Source: Peronospora farinosa
Lineage: Eukaryota; Oomycota; Peronosporomycetes; Peronosporales; Peronosporaceae
DNA: 64,000 nt
Assembly (NCBI GenBank): GCA_947646735.1
Contig: CANTFK010000983.1
Location: 310,001 to 374,000, forward strand
Direction: 5' to 3'
Shown: positions 21,747 through 32,189 of the stretch, piece after piece
Layout of the letters: every line of letters begins with the position of its first letter
How positions within the stretch are numbered: the first letter of the stretch is position 1
Position numbers and translations under genes: made by a program
The notes under the pieces: generated by a model
Seen by the model: only the letters and a program-made list of their open reading frames with translations
What the model was told of the DNA's origin: nothing
Database searches by the model: none

Positions 21747-23054
21747 ATGGCCAGATCTACACCCGAAAACGATCGCCACCCCCAAACTGGTGTGCTCGTC
21801 ACGCGCGATCCAACGATGAATTCCTCTACCGGATCGCGTATCCTGATCCCGTCTACCCGGATAATCCTTCCTCCCATTACGGATCGTCAAAACGCGATCT
21901 CGTTGGCTTCTTCATTGTATGACCGCCTGGAAGCCCAAGATACCATCGTGGAAAGCTATCACTCCATGGAAAATGCCTTGCAGGAGCAGGAATTTTGTGG
22001 AAATCAGCTGGAGACGGAACTCAACTCGTATCACGAGTTGCTGCCTCGACTGTGCACATTCGTCTTGCGTCGAGATGAAGAGTTGCGTCAACAACTTGAC
22101 GCCGCTCTCCACATGGCCGAAGGTCTCGGCGAAAAACTGAACCAGCTAACGGATCAGTCTCAGGAGATCGCCGATCTGAAGAATGCCTTGTTTCGAGCCA
22201 ATGCAGAGAAACATCGCCTGCAGGATAAATTCTGCCGTGAGACGGCCAATCTTCAGCGAACTCTGGAAGGAACATTTCGGCAGCAGATCGCGTCCCTTCG
22301 GCAGCAACTGGACTCCATCCTCGCACAGCGCAATGCTACAGACATTACTTTGGCTGCTGACTTTCGACGCTTGAAGAGCAAGGCGTCAAAGTACAAGAAA
22401 GCTCGTTCTCAGGCCCAGCAAGCCGCGAAACAACTGCAAGAGACACTGAACGCGCTCGAGCTTGATCATGATCGCCTCCTGAGTACGAGTATTCGGAACG
22501 ACGCAGTTTTGGGTCGACTTCGTACCGAAGTTGCAGATCGAGAGGCAGAGCGCGATCTGGCCATCCAGGATCGAGCTTTACTTCGTTCGCATCTGGCCGA
22601 ATTGGCAACGGGCTTACTTCCTTCTCCGACTAGCCTTCTCGCGCTTTTCAATCCCTCGTCACCCAATCGCATACGTGCGTCATCTTCACCGACTCTGGAC
22701 GTCCCCTGTAAACGTCCTCGCAGCGCTTCCGGTACTTCTGCTCAATCTGCGACCTCGGATGGATCTGGCATTCCAACGCGATCTGGCACCCCGGCGCGAT
22801 CTGGGACCTCGACGCGATCTGAAATTCCGGCACAATCCGGTACTTCGGAACAGTCTAATACTTCGGCGCGATCTAGTACTCCGCCGCGATCTGGTAATTT
22901 AACACGATCTGGTACTCCGGCGCGATCTGGGACTTCGACGCAATCTGGTACCTCAGAACGGTCTGCCAAGTCTGTGCGATCCGTTATTATACCGCGACCC
23001 AGGTTTCGTCGAAAGCTAAAAAGAAACGCAAAACGTGTCCCTCGCTTCGCCTGA
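21747..23054 (+). CDS. Antisense ORF 1 of element B (435 aa, coiled coil + Ser/Gly/Thr repeats)
   Basis: Lies on the strand opposite to gag-pol, 363 bp inside the 3' LTR, starting at an ATG. Residues ~60-300 form long predicted coiled coils rich in Gln, Glu and Leu (for example RQQIASLRQQLDSILAQR). Next come CKRPRSASGTS and a degenerate repeat of SGT-PARSGT type from ~335 to 410, then a strongly basic tail (RFRRKLKRNAKRVPR). No known domain is recognised. The repeats follow the DNA word CGCGATCTGG. It overlaps the next frame by 20 nt with only a GTG available there, so the two may be one gene with a frameshift. Confidence 0.5.
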   Translation: MARSTPENDRHPQTGVLVTRDPTMNSSTGSRILIPSTRIILPPITDRQNAISLASSLYDRLEAQDTIVESYHSMENALQEQEFCGNQLETELNSYHELLPRLCTFVLRRDEELRQQLDAALHMAEGLGEKLNQLTDQSQEIADLKNALFRANAEKHRLQDKFCRETANLQRTLEGTFRQQIASLRQQLDSILAQRNATDITLAADFRRLKSKASKYKKARSQAQQAAKQLQETLNALELDHDRLLSTSIRNDAVLGRLRTEVADREAERDLAIQDRALLRSHLAELATGLLPSPTSLLALFNPSSPNRIRASSSPTLDVPCKRPRSASGTSAQSATSDGSGIPTRSGTPARSGTSTRSEIPAQSGTSEQSNTSARSSTPPRSGNLTRSGTPARSGTSTQSGTSERSAKSVRSVIIPRPRFRRKLKRNAKRVPRFA

Positions 23055-23865
23055 CTCTGAGTATGACGGATGCTCTTCCGATCCCGAGGACGCTACACTT
23101 GCTGCTCTATCCGGATCGCGTTCAACCGCGAGGCGTCGCAATACCATGACGAAACTATCTGGCAACACCGGATCGTCTCAGTCCCCTATCATAATTCACA
23201 ATGGTAGCCCACCCTCCAGAAAAGCACCAGTCTCGAGTCCTGATACGCCCCCTAGCCTTACGACCAAGATTTTCAAGGTCGACCTTTTTGGCGAACCTTC
23301 TAGCGACTCGGCCGGAAAGATTAGCGTTTCCAGTGACATTCGTGAAGATATAAACCCGTTGCTCACTCCCGCTCAATACGCCGACCTGCCGGATCTCCAA
23401 AAATCACGTGATGCGTGGATCCCAGGATATCGTGAGCAAAAGCCCCGATCGTCAACTCAGGTCGCTCCATGGTCCGCCCGACGGGTCAGTCTGACCAGTG
23501 TTGCCGAATTGGGAGTGGAGTTCTTCTATCGACACTTGTCCCGACCGAGAGGGTATATCTTCACCCCTCAAGCCAATCCCAAATCTCTTCTTGATTCTGA
23601 GTGGATTCCCCGTCTGATCACCCCGGCACAAGTTACTGCGCTTTACGATCAGAAACCGTGGAACGTCACTCGTCGGCCGATTGCTACCATCTCTTTCCCT
23701 CTGACCGGTTGGTTCAAAGATCTGGCGGACATTTACCTGGAATATGAAGGTCGCCATAGGCAAGCCTTGTGGGAGGCAACCCACTTCCTGTATATCTCCC
23801 GCGAACATCGGAAGGAGTATCCAGAGCTGGCGCAATTTTGTCAGAAACGCAAACAGCGTCGGTAG
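23035..23865 (+). CDS. Antisense ORF 2 of element B (276 aa, unknown)
   Basis: Open in the next frame after antisense ORF 1. The apparent start is GTG; the first ATG is about 110 bp in. The first ~110 residues are low-complexity Ser/Pro rich. The rest looks like a folded domain, with VAELGVEFFYRHLSRPRGYI and FPLTGWFKDLADIYLEYEGR, ending in basic QKRKQRR. No family is recognised. It is probably the C-terminal part of the same antisense gene, separated by a frameshift near 23040. Confidence 0.4.
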   Translation: MSLASPDSEYDGCSSDPEDATLAALSGSRSTARRRNTMTKLSGNTGSSQSPIIIHNGSPPSRKAPVSSPDTPPSLTTKIFKVDLFGEPSSDSAGKISVSSDIREDINPLLTPAQYADLPDLQKSRDAWIPGYREQKPRSSTQVAPWSARRVSLTSVAELGVEFFYRHLSRPRGYIFTPQANPKSLLDSEWIPRLITPAQVTALYDQKPWNVTRRPIATISFPLTGWFKDLADIYLEYEGRHRQALWEATHFLYISREHRKEYPELAQFCQKRKQRR

Positions 23866-23913
23866 AGATCTGGACCCCGCTAGAAGACTATTCTTCGCGT
23901 TATTCTCCAAGGG

Positions 23914-24186
23914 ATGATCGAAGGACACTGTGATCTGAACATTTTGTTGGATCCATACTTCCTCCACTTTCCAGTGTACGCAGAAGTGCGACCATGGTAT
24001 CCTGGTTTGGATTGCAAGCAGAAAAACATTCCTAACCTGATTACTGCACTGTCGTTATTGGATTCTGCGGAGCCTTGGCGGAACCAATATCGGTCCTCAA
24101 TCGCGGATCACCCCGGTTCAACCCTCGCCCGTTTATCCAGTAAATTCTTTCCCAAACAGCAGTCGGGATCCGATAACACTTCTTGA
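23914..24186 (+). CDS. Antisense ORF 3 of element B (90 aa, possible exon)
   Basis: A short open frame 48 bp after ORF 2, on the same strand, coherent in composition (ILLDPYFLHFPVYAEVRPWY). It may be a last exon or a frameshifted tail of the same gene. I cannot fit a frame-preserving intron. It ends 183 bp before the pol stop on the opposite strand. Confidence 0.3.
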   Translation: MIEGHCDLNILLDPYFLHFPVYAEVRPWYPGLDCKQKNIPNLITALSLLDSAEPWRNQYRSSIADHPGSTLARLSSKFFPKQQSGSDNTS

Positions 24187-24369
24187 TCGTTCAATACAAT
24201 TCCATTTTGTTCCTCCTTTTCGTTAAAATTGTCTATTTTTGTTGGGCTTCTTTAGCCGCGATCTCGTCTTCCAGACCTTCGATCGCCATACTCATTACAC
24301 ACAAATTTCCTTTCCACCATCCTATGCAACCTTCTTGCATATTATACCATCCCCAACACTCGATCTTCG

Positions 24370-27300
24370 TTAGCCACCAGATCCCTCTTCATGTGATTGC
24401 ATCACTTCAAAACGATTCCAACTAATCTTGCCACGTTCAAAATCTCGCAATAAGGCACCACAATTTAAGTCGGCTTCATCCACCCAGGATGGTTTAGCAT
24501 GACCTTTCCAGTATTGTCTATGTACTCGTCCAAAACGTGTCTTTCTATCAGATCGTACATCCACAATATTTTCCACTTCGAATTCATCGTCTCCCAGATT
24601 ACCTTCAAAACTGTCTTCTGGCAAAAGCGCTTCATCAAAATCAAATCGATATTCTTCTTCGATCGTCATCAAATTTTTTGGACGATCAGGGAACGTCTTC
24701 ACTTTCTTCAACTTGGATATATGTACGACGGGAAATAATCGATATGGCGTACCAGCAATCTCCAGTCGGACAGCGTGATCTCCACACATTTCTTTTACTC
24801 GAAAAGGTCCATGCCACATATGTGCTAGCTTTCGAGCGTACCCTTCTTTCACACGATCCAAATATAACCAGACATGCGCCCCTGGCTCAATTTCGTGAGG
24901 CTTGAGATCTTCATTGTGGCGATCAGCACGTGTTTGGATCGCAGTCCTGACTCTCTCATTTACTGCTTCTCTCGCCCGCTGATAATGCCGCTGCATATGA
25001 TATCGCCACCTACGTGGATCGCGATCCCGACGCCTAGTACTCCCTAATGGTAATGTAGCTTCCAACGTAGATCTCGGGTCCCAACCATGAATCAAGAAAA
25101 ATGGCGTTTCGCCGCGCACCCGATCTTGGGCGGTATTGATTGCGAAAGTTAGGCGCTCGGCATACTCATCCCAGTCTTGTTGGTTCACGTCAGAGACATA
25201 CATCTTTAATGCACGAGTCAGAGTTTGCACCATACGTTCCGCAGTCCCATTCGCTTGAGGGCGATATGCCATCGTTGCCCTTTGCTTTTGCCCAATAAGT
25301 CGATTGAACGCACGGAAAAAATCTGACATAAATCCAGGTTCCCGTTCGTGCCGTATCGCTTCACTCGCACCGAATCGTCGAAAGATACACTCCTCGTAAT
25401 TCTCGGAGATCGTCTGAGCCGTTCTAGATCTGCTCGCCTTGGCAACCACATAGCCCGAAAAGAGATCGACCCAGACCAATAATTCAGTGTTGCCTTTGAA
25501 AGATCTAGGCAGCGATGGAATATGATCCATGGCAATAATCTGGAACGGATAAGTAGCTTGTAAATTTCCCGGAGATTCTCCATTAATAACCGGATGTCCT
25601 TTTCCAGTCTCGCAGTCAGTGCATTCGCTCACATATCGTTGTACACTGCGATACAAGCCTTTCCAATGAAAACGAGATCGGATCCGTTGATACGTCCTAC
25701 CGATTCCCTGGTGCCCTCCTTCTAAACTGGCATGTTAGTGATGTAGAAAATCTTGCTGAAGAGTTTCTAACACCACCAAACGAGCAATTCCATCGCGATC
25801 TTCCGAATTTTTCACAGCTCCCGGGCAAAAATATAGAATATCGCTTTCATCCACCTCATAATCACTTGCAATCTTGGCGCCTGACTTCGCTTCTTCCATA
25901 CTGAGATTCGTTATATCACCAATCAGAAAAATCGTTAGGTTAGCGATCCAACATTCCTCATCTTGAGCTTGTCATATACGTTCACTTCTCATTTGCTGCA
26001 CAAATTCTTCTTGCAAGATCTCGGGTGGTTGACGTCTTCTCGGGGTTGCTCTGGTAATCGCAGCAACTTAAGCCACCGATTCGGTCTGCTTCGTCTTCAA
26101 CAACTCATCCAGTCTATTAAGAGTAATGAGATCTTGGCGATCTCCTTCCGAAGTGATGACCACACCTTGTTCCTTCTGTAAAGCAGTACTCGCCAGTCGA
26201 TCTGCACTTTGGTTCCAGTCGCGTTTCATATGTAAGAATTCACGGATCGGCCATGATCGAAGCTTCTCCATTGCTTTCTGTCTCAACAACTGCAGTCCAG
26301 GAGCCTTGCAATCGATTTCACCCCGCATCTGTCGAATCACTAGGTTGGAGTCGCCACAAATAATAACGCATCCCCTAGTCTGATTCTCCAACAGATCAAA
26401 ACTTAATAGTAAACCCCAATATTCGGCTTCGTTCACTGTTAAGTCCGTTGCATATTCCGATGCAGCAGCCACAATAGTCCACTCAGGAAGTTTCCATATT
26501 ATCGCACTGTATGATCCACCCTTTCGCTTGGTTCGTGCCGATCCATCGAAACTGACGACCAAGAGACTTTCATCTTCTTCCATGGCATACTAAGAGTTTG
26601 CCTTGGCTGTTTCCGGGTAGCGATCGCGATCAACACTTCATCGACTTCTTCACGGGGAGTTACACTTGCAGCCAGGGCACCAAGCATTTCATCTTCGCCC
26701 TTTTCACATTTCTTGATCTCCAAAGTCCAGGTCGATAATAATGCGGCCCACCTACCTAACCTGCCATTGAGACCGAAGGATTGCACCAACCAGGCCATCG
26801 TCGAGAAACGCGTTAAGACTTTAATCTCTCGCGAGACTAGCATGCAATAGCATATATCCAAAATTTCGAAGTAAAGCTAGTATCTCCTTCTCGGCCATTT
26901 CGTAATTGATCTCATTAGGCTTCAGCGTTCGGCTTGTAAACGTAACTGGCCAATATGTACCATCATACTCCTGCAACAAAGCTGCTGAAACTGCCCATTT
27001 ACTCGCATATACGACAATTACCGGAGGCCGATCTGGATCGAAGTGTATGAGGATCGGAATATTAGCGATCTTGACTTTCAACATGGTAAATGCGATCATC
27101 GCTTTTTCCCATCGAGTCCGTCCTTCTGGATCTGGATCGTCCCCAATGTCGAACTTTTGATCTGAATCATTCATGGTTGCGACAGTCGAATCCAATGCAT
27201 TCATCTTGTCAGAACAGCGGATTTCGTGGAAATCTGTTTCCCGTAATTCATATAGCACTGACGCATAAATCGCAAAGTCTTCGACAAATCGACTATAGTA

Positions 27301-29804
27301 ATTCAAGCTTCCCAGAAACGATTGCATCGATCGCAACGTTTTTGGGAACGGAATGTTCACCAGCGATCCCAAATTCTTTGGATGAGCTTCTATTCCTGCA
27401 AGTGAGACTTGATGACCCAGGTAATCCACTTTACGTCGTCCCCAGAAACTTTAAGCAAGACTGATCGACAAATTCCATTCATTGCATACTTCTAACAATC
27501 GTTTTACCTTATCATATAAGGAGTCCCACGAGGTTGCTGGAATCAATATGTCATCAATATATGACCTTCGGCCGAGCACGGATGGCTTCTGGCTAGTATC
27601 CGGTTCGCCTATAGTGAATACATCCACCAGCTTTGGCGATTCCGTTAACGTATCAGTGGAGTCGAGTGATCCTGTGGCAATTGCATTTGGATCCGTACCG
27701 ATCTTGAGGTATCCATACAGTGCATTATCAATTAGGCGTTGGTAAATCTGCGGAGCGCTTTTTAGCCCAAACGGCATTCGTAACCACTCGAACAGGCCTG
27801 ACGGCGTGATAAAAGTAGAAATCATACTCGCTCGCTCTGTCATTTCCACGACCCAAAATCCACTGGCCATATCCAACGAACAATACCACATAGCTTTATC
27901 CATGTCTTGCAGTAACTCGCTAATCAGAGGCATAGGATACACCATCAATCTCGTGAGTTGATTCACCCGCCGATAGTCAATACATAACCGGATGCCGACA
28001 CAATTCTTTTTTGTAATTACCACAATCGGCGAAGCCCATGGTGATGTCGATGGTCGAATGATCTTGGCAGATAATAATCCTTTGATGAGGTCAGCTAGCT
28101 TCTCGCGAAATTTAAGAGCGATCGGTCGTACTCGTTGTGCGATCGGGTGTACTCCACCAACATCGATATCACATACTGCTCCTCGAGTTGCAGGAGGAAG
28201 CGCATTTCCTTTGCCGATGAGTAAGTGTCGGTTCGCCCATATCAATTGCCGTAGACCTTCTTGGTCCTTGGTTAGAGGAACTCCTGGATCGCCCACTTGG
28301 ATATCATCAATCGTAACTTCTTCGGTGGATGACACAATCTTAGGCAAGACAGCCATATGTTGATCCACATCTTCGGCATACAATTCACTACTCTCGTGAT
28401 AATACATCGAGTCTTCAGGCTTCATCTTTACACTTCCTCCGGCTAGAATAAATTTGTCGTTGATAATCGTCGTATCACTAGCTTGCTCCTGTTCTCGCAG
28501 ATCGCGATCCAGATCGGCCAGATCGCGGTCCTCAACTACCGGATCGACCAGATCGCGGTCATTAACTACCGGATCGGCCAGATCGCAGTCCTCAATTGTC
28601 GGATCGAGGTCATCGCGATCCAGATCGGCCAGACCGCGGTCATTGATTGCCCGATCAGCCAGATCGCGGTCATTAATTGTCGGATCGCGCTCCATACATT
28701 TCGGTGTATAGTTGTTGTGAGTGTAATTATCTTCACCTCACGGCCCTTGCACGTGATCGACATTTGACATCCCTCTGATCGCATTGATTACCCATGGCGA
28801 TTGCGCTACTTGTTCACTTTCATCTTCGATCACCCGATCTTCTACATTGTTGCCACCGATTTCTCTTATCGCATCGCATTCATCATTGGATCGTGTCGTG
28901 GGTTTCATCGTTTTCGTAGTCCTTTCGTCTGCTTCCTCTTTTGAACGTGTTAAGATCCTCTTTGGTGTAGGGTATGAAGGATGATCCACTAGCGGTCCGG
29001 TATATTCTTCCGGTGTTTCTTCTTCTCAATCCGTTGTCGCTTCGAACGCTAATGTCTGCCATTCGTTATACCGACGCGATCCCACCTAGACATATCCTGG
29101 GGACCGAGGTATCATATCAGCGACCATCCACCAACCTAATGGTGATCCATGATTTAAATTCACTTCTTGATCGCCGATATTAGTTAGATGTAGATACTTG
29201 ATCTGACCTGGTCCCGTAGTTACTGTAGGTACCCACTTCGGATCGCGCCTCACCCAGATCTTGGCTTTAGGAGGACTAACTTCGATCTTCACTTCGGTCG
29301 ATTTGCCCACGGGAATATTACATATTGATCTGGAATTGTGATCGCTTGTATGGTCGACCGATAAGGAGGTCTTCGTCCATTCAGAAGTATCCTGACCTCA
29401 TCAGGCAAACTAAGTGTTCCATCTGCTAAATTCAGGCGTATTCCAGCTGGGACCATGAAATCCATTCCGAGGATCGCGTCTTGACCTACTTGATCTCCTA
29501 CCCAAGCATCAAAATAATAGACTAGCGATCCATTCAGCGTGATCTTGATTCTTGTACGACCGTCCGTCATGTATGTGTTCTCACCAATCCCAACACATTC
29601 TTGCCTCTGACTCTCATCAATGACACATCCTACCTTACGAGCAAAAGTGGTGTCGACGATGGAGACTTCGGCTCCAGAATTAAACAACATAATCGCCTTT
29701 TCATTGTTGATCTTGCCCGTTGCCTTGGCTTGCTTGAACCATTTTCCTGGGGTATGATATTTCCAATATCCCCGTGATTCACCTGGTGCTAAGTCGAGCT
29801 CCAT
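24370..29804 (-). pseudogene. pol of element B: protease, RT, two RNase H, integrase, chromodomain
   Basis: Minus-strand order: protease near 29680 with LFNSGAEVS (catalytic Asp is Asn), a repeat spacer, and RT with SYIDDIL near 27555, preceded by a ~45-residue insert. Then comes a tether RNase H that keeps EKEILALL but has VVYAS for the usual CDAS, followed by an archaeal-type RNase H at 26068-26583 (SFDGSA, NEAEYWGLL, CGDSNLVI, DWNQSADRLA). The integrase has an HHCC region, MDHIPSLP, RHEREPGF (catalytic Asp is Glu, codon 25345-25347) and NGTAERMV. A chromodomain ends at 24370. Stops or shifts near 28990, 27450, 26840, 26590 and 25730 break it. Confidence 0.85.
28459..28695 (-). repeat. Repeat in protease-RT spacer of element B
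   Basis: A degenerate repeat of about 30 bp centred on GATCGCGGTC, coding runs such as DRDLADPVVNDRDLVDPV on the minus strand. GATC occurs 13 times in roughly 190 bp by direct count. It is the counterpart in position of the spacer repeats in elements A and F. Confidence 0.8.
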
Positions 29805-29998
29805 TTTCGCAGGCGATCGGGCATATTCATCAACTCTTACGACGCTTGATATTGAACGCAGAAATTTTTAATCTTCACGTGTAGTATTCGGATCGATCTG
29901 AGTGTTAACGCCCTGATCTGTCGATCTTCTTTCCACAAATGCATAAATGCAGAGCCTAGAACGCTCGACTCGTACCAGATTCCAACCTGGCGAGCGTC

Positions 29999-31314
29999 CT
30001 AGTTTAACATTTCTTCAGCCTTCGGCGGAAGCATTCCAGCATGCTTGGTTGGGACATACCACTTGCGTATCATGTTGTAGAATTCTTCCATTCGACATTT
30101 TCCATTCTCATGGATATCTCCGCAGGCAGCACAGGTGTAAAAACACTTTTCCGACGGATGTCCCTTACGACCACACTTCTGACACGTTAGTCTCTTCCAG
30201 CATCCACGATCATCGTGTTTCTTCGACCCACAATGGGTACAAGCCTTCTGATTCACCACGCGATCTGGACCGCGATCTTGATCCAAATGGTCTGATCCCG
30301 CGCGTTGATCACTATATTTCTTCACGCGATCTGGTACTGTGGCCACACATAAGTTGCGTCGATCTGTTTCGGCGTCTGATCCACTAATATCCGAGTCTGA
30401 CTCACTGCTACTGCCTTCCAGACGAATCGCTCTCACAGCACGAGTTGGTTTCGAGGGTGCCGGAGTGGATGCCGACGCAGATCGCTGACGAAATTTGCTC
30501 AACCCCATTGCACTCGGATACTGTCTTCCCTCCATGCGTTGATATGTTCGCAGAGTTTCTTCCATATCATCGGCGTCTCCAAGGCGTAACAACGTCAACT
30601 GCTTAGCCAGATCGCGATCATCCAGTGTACCAATAAAATGTTCCACATGTTCTCGGCGAATTGAGGGCGATCCTTCCCGAATGGGGATTTTTGCTCGGAT
30701 CGCGGCCACATTCAGCCGATACAAATATTCCAATGGAGTTTCATCAGATCGCTTCTTCGCATGATAGTATTGTCTCCCGACCGACATACCATATCCACAA
30801 TACTGGATCATGAAGGTTTCCAGCAACGACTTCCATGAATTCCGGGTGGATCGACTTAACTGGCTATACCAATTTCGTGCCGGCCCCGTAAGTAAATCAC
30901 CAAATACTAGACATTTTTCATCATCCGGGGCTTGGTCGCGTAAGAACGCCGACTTGGCCTTGTTGACCCAACTTCTCGCTCGATCTTCATCCTTGTCCCG
31001 TCCTGTAAATTCTTTCAGATCTGCGATCGCAGACATTCGAATCCGCTGCGTGACAAGTCCACCATTAGGTACAGCGCCTGCACTTGCGACTTGTGGCCGT
31101 CTTAGATCCTCCAGACCCAAATCGTCTGGATCGTAATTATTGGATCGCGATTGACGCGATCCGGCCGATTCCATATCCACATCCGAAATGCAAACTTTTG
31201 GGTGTTTGTGGGGATCGCAGATCGACTGGCGATCATGCGAGCTTGATCCTTTTCGTACTTTCTCATAGCAGCTTCAAAATAGGATTGCAATTGACCTGAT
31301 CCAGTCGCATTCAT
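29999..31314 (-). pseudogene. gag of element B (near-intact, one frameshift)
   Basis: The N-terminal part from 31314 (SYFEAAMRKYEKDQARM) changes frame near 31200 to the main frame that ends at 29999. The core is ADLKEFTGRDKDEDRARSW, GPARNWYSQL, and WKSLLETFMIQYCG. Three Cys-rich knuckles follow: CTHCGSKKHDDRGC, CQKCGRKGHPSEKC and a CAAC...C motif. The knuckles would bind RNA in the particle. Element D carries the same gag with the same knuckle order. Confidence 0.75.
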
Positions 31315-31344
31315 GTCTTCAGCTGTGAGTGCCGTCGTCGATTG

Positions 31345-32133
31345 TTATCTGGCCTTAATCGGTGCCAGTCGCTCGCGAATATGCGCTGCACCAGCCGGTC
31401 CAAGTGACATTCGCTGCATATTAATCGAGGCATCCGACTCCCCTTCAGATTCCGCTGACATATACTGCGAATACCCAGTATGATATCCTTTTGGTATATC
31501 TGCAATCGGCTGGATCGTCTGATCCACCGGATCGCGCTCTCCAGTTAGCGGAACTAGTTTCGAAAAAAGAGATCGCCCTGCTTGGATCATCCGATCATGA
31601 TCACATTCCAACAGCACCTGCGCGTCAAAAGCTCCAGCGGTGAATCCAGCGTTTTTGAGCAACTTCATAAGCCTACGGATCGCTTCCAACTGGTTCGGTG
31701 TCGGAATCGGAGCTGAAATTGGTCCTCGCAGCGATCCAATTAACTTCGGTTTCAAAATCTTTAGAACGGGATCGCTTGACAACAGATCTTTAAGCGCCTT
31801 CCAATGAAAACAACCTAATAGCTGATTTAGTTGCCATCCTTTCGCCTTGTCTTCCTCATGCGCCAGCTTCATGTCGGAATCATCATGATACGACTCAGGC
31901 GCCTTCATCTTCACTCTAGATGGCTTCGAATTCTTCTTCTTCTTCGAATTCGGAGTGGTTTTGGATAAATTTCCCTTGGTTTTAACCGTAGGATTTTTAT
32001 CCAGCGGATCGCGTTGCAAAACGCGATCCGCAGAGGTCCTCGAAAGGAACTGGGGAGGGGGTAGAGGTTTTTCTTCCAGATCAATCTCTTGATCTTCCTC
32101 CTTGGTTTTCTTTTCATCTGCGCCCTCATGCAT
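31345..32133 (-). CDS. ORF1 upstream of gag, element B (262 aa, unknown)
   Basis: Open from an ATG at 32133, just inside the PBS-like site, and before gag on the same strand. The N-terminal third is Lys/Glu/Pro rich. The rest is helical with NQLLGCFHWKALKDLLSSD and a KLLKNAGFTAGAFD stretch. Element D has a homologous frame at the same place (FNAFLES-like, then MLREANMVAGRFD), which supports a real gene of this lineage. It may be the N-terminal part of Gag. No known domain is recognised. Confidence 0.55.
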   Translation of the reverse strand: MHEGADEKKTKEEDQEIDLEEKPLPPPQFLSRTSADRVLQRDPLDKNPTVKTKGNLSKTTPNSKKKKNSKPSRVKMKAPESYHDDSDMKLAHEEDKAKGWQLNQLLGCFHWKALKDLLSSDPVLKILKPKLIGSLRGPISAPIPTPNQLEAIRRLMKLLKNAGFTAGAFDAQVLLECDHDRMIQAGRSLFSKLVPLTGERDPVDQTIQPIADIPKGYHTGYSQYMSAESEGESDASINMQRMSLGPAGAAHIRERLAPIKAR

Positions 32134-32189
32134 AAGAATGACAACGGCGCTGACCGTGTCATATCTTATCAGTCTCGGATTTTAAAAGC

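Larger units (their letters stand above)
20362..32160 (-). mobile_element. Element B: Gypsy retrotransposon with dual RNase H and antisense ORFs (5' LTR lost)
   Basis: On the minus strand: PBS-like GGTCAGCGCC near 32150, ORF1, gag, protease, repeat spacer, RT, degenerate tether RNase H, archaeal-type RNase H, integrase and chromodomain, then three plus-strand ORFs and the 3' LTR. The expected 5' LTR right of 32160 is replaced by unrelated pol sequence (C). The element interrupts the Helitron Rep frame. The word GATC is unusually dense throughout, coding and non-coding. Confidence 0.85.

Noticed and set aside
23035..23865. Independent second antisense gene in B starting at GTG
   Set aside because: GTG starts are not expected in this nuclear context. 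A frameshifted continuation of the preceding frame is more likely, so it is listed with low confidence.
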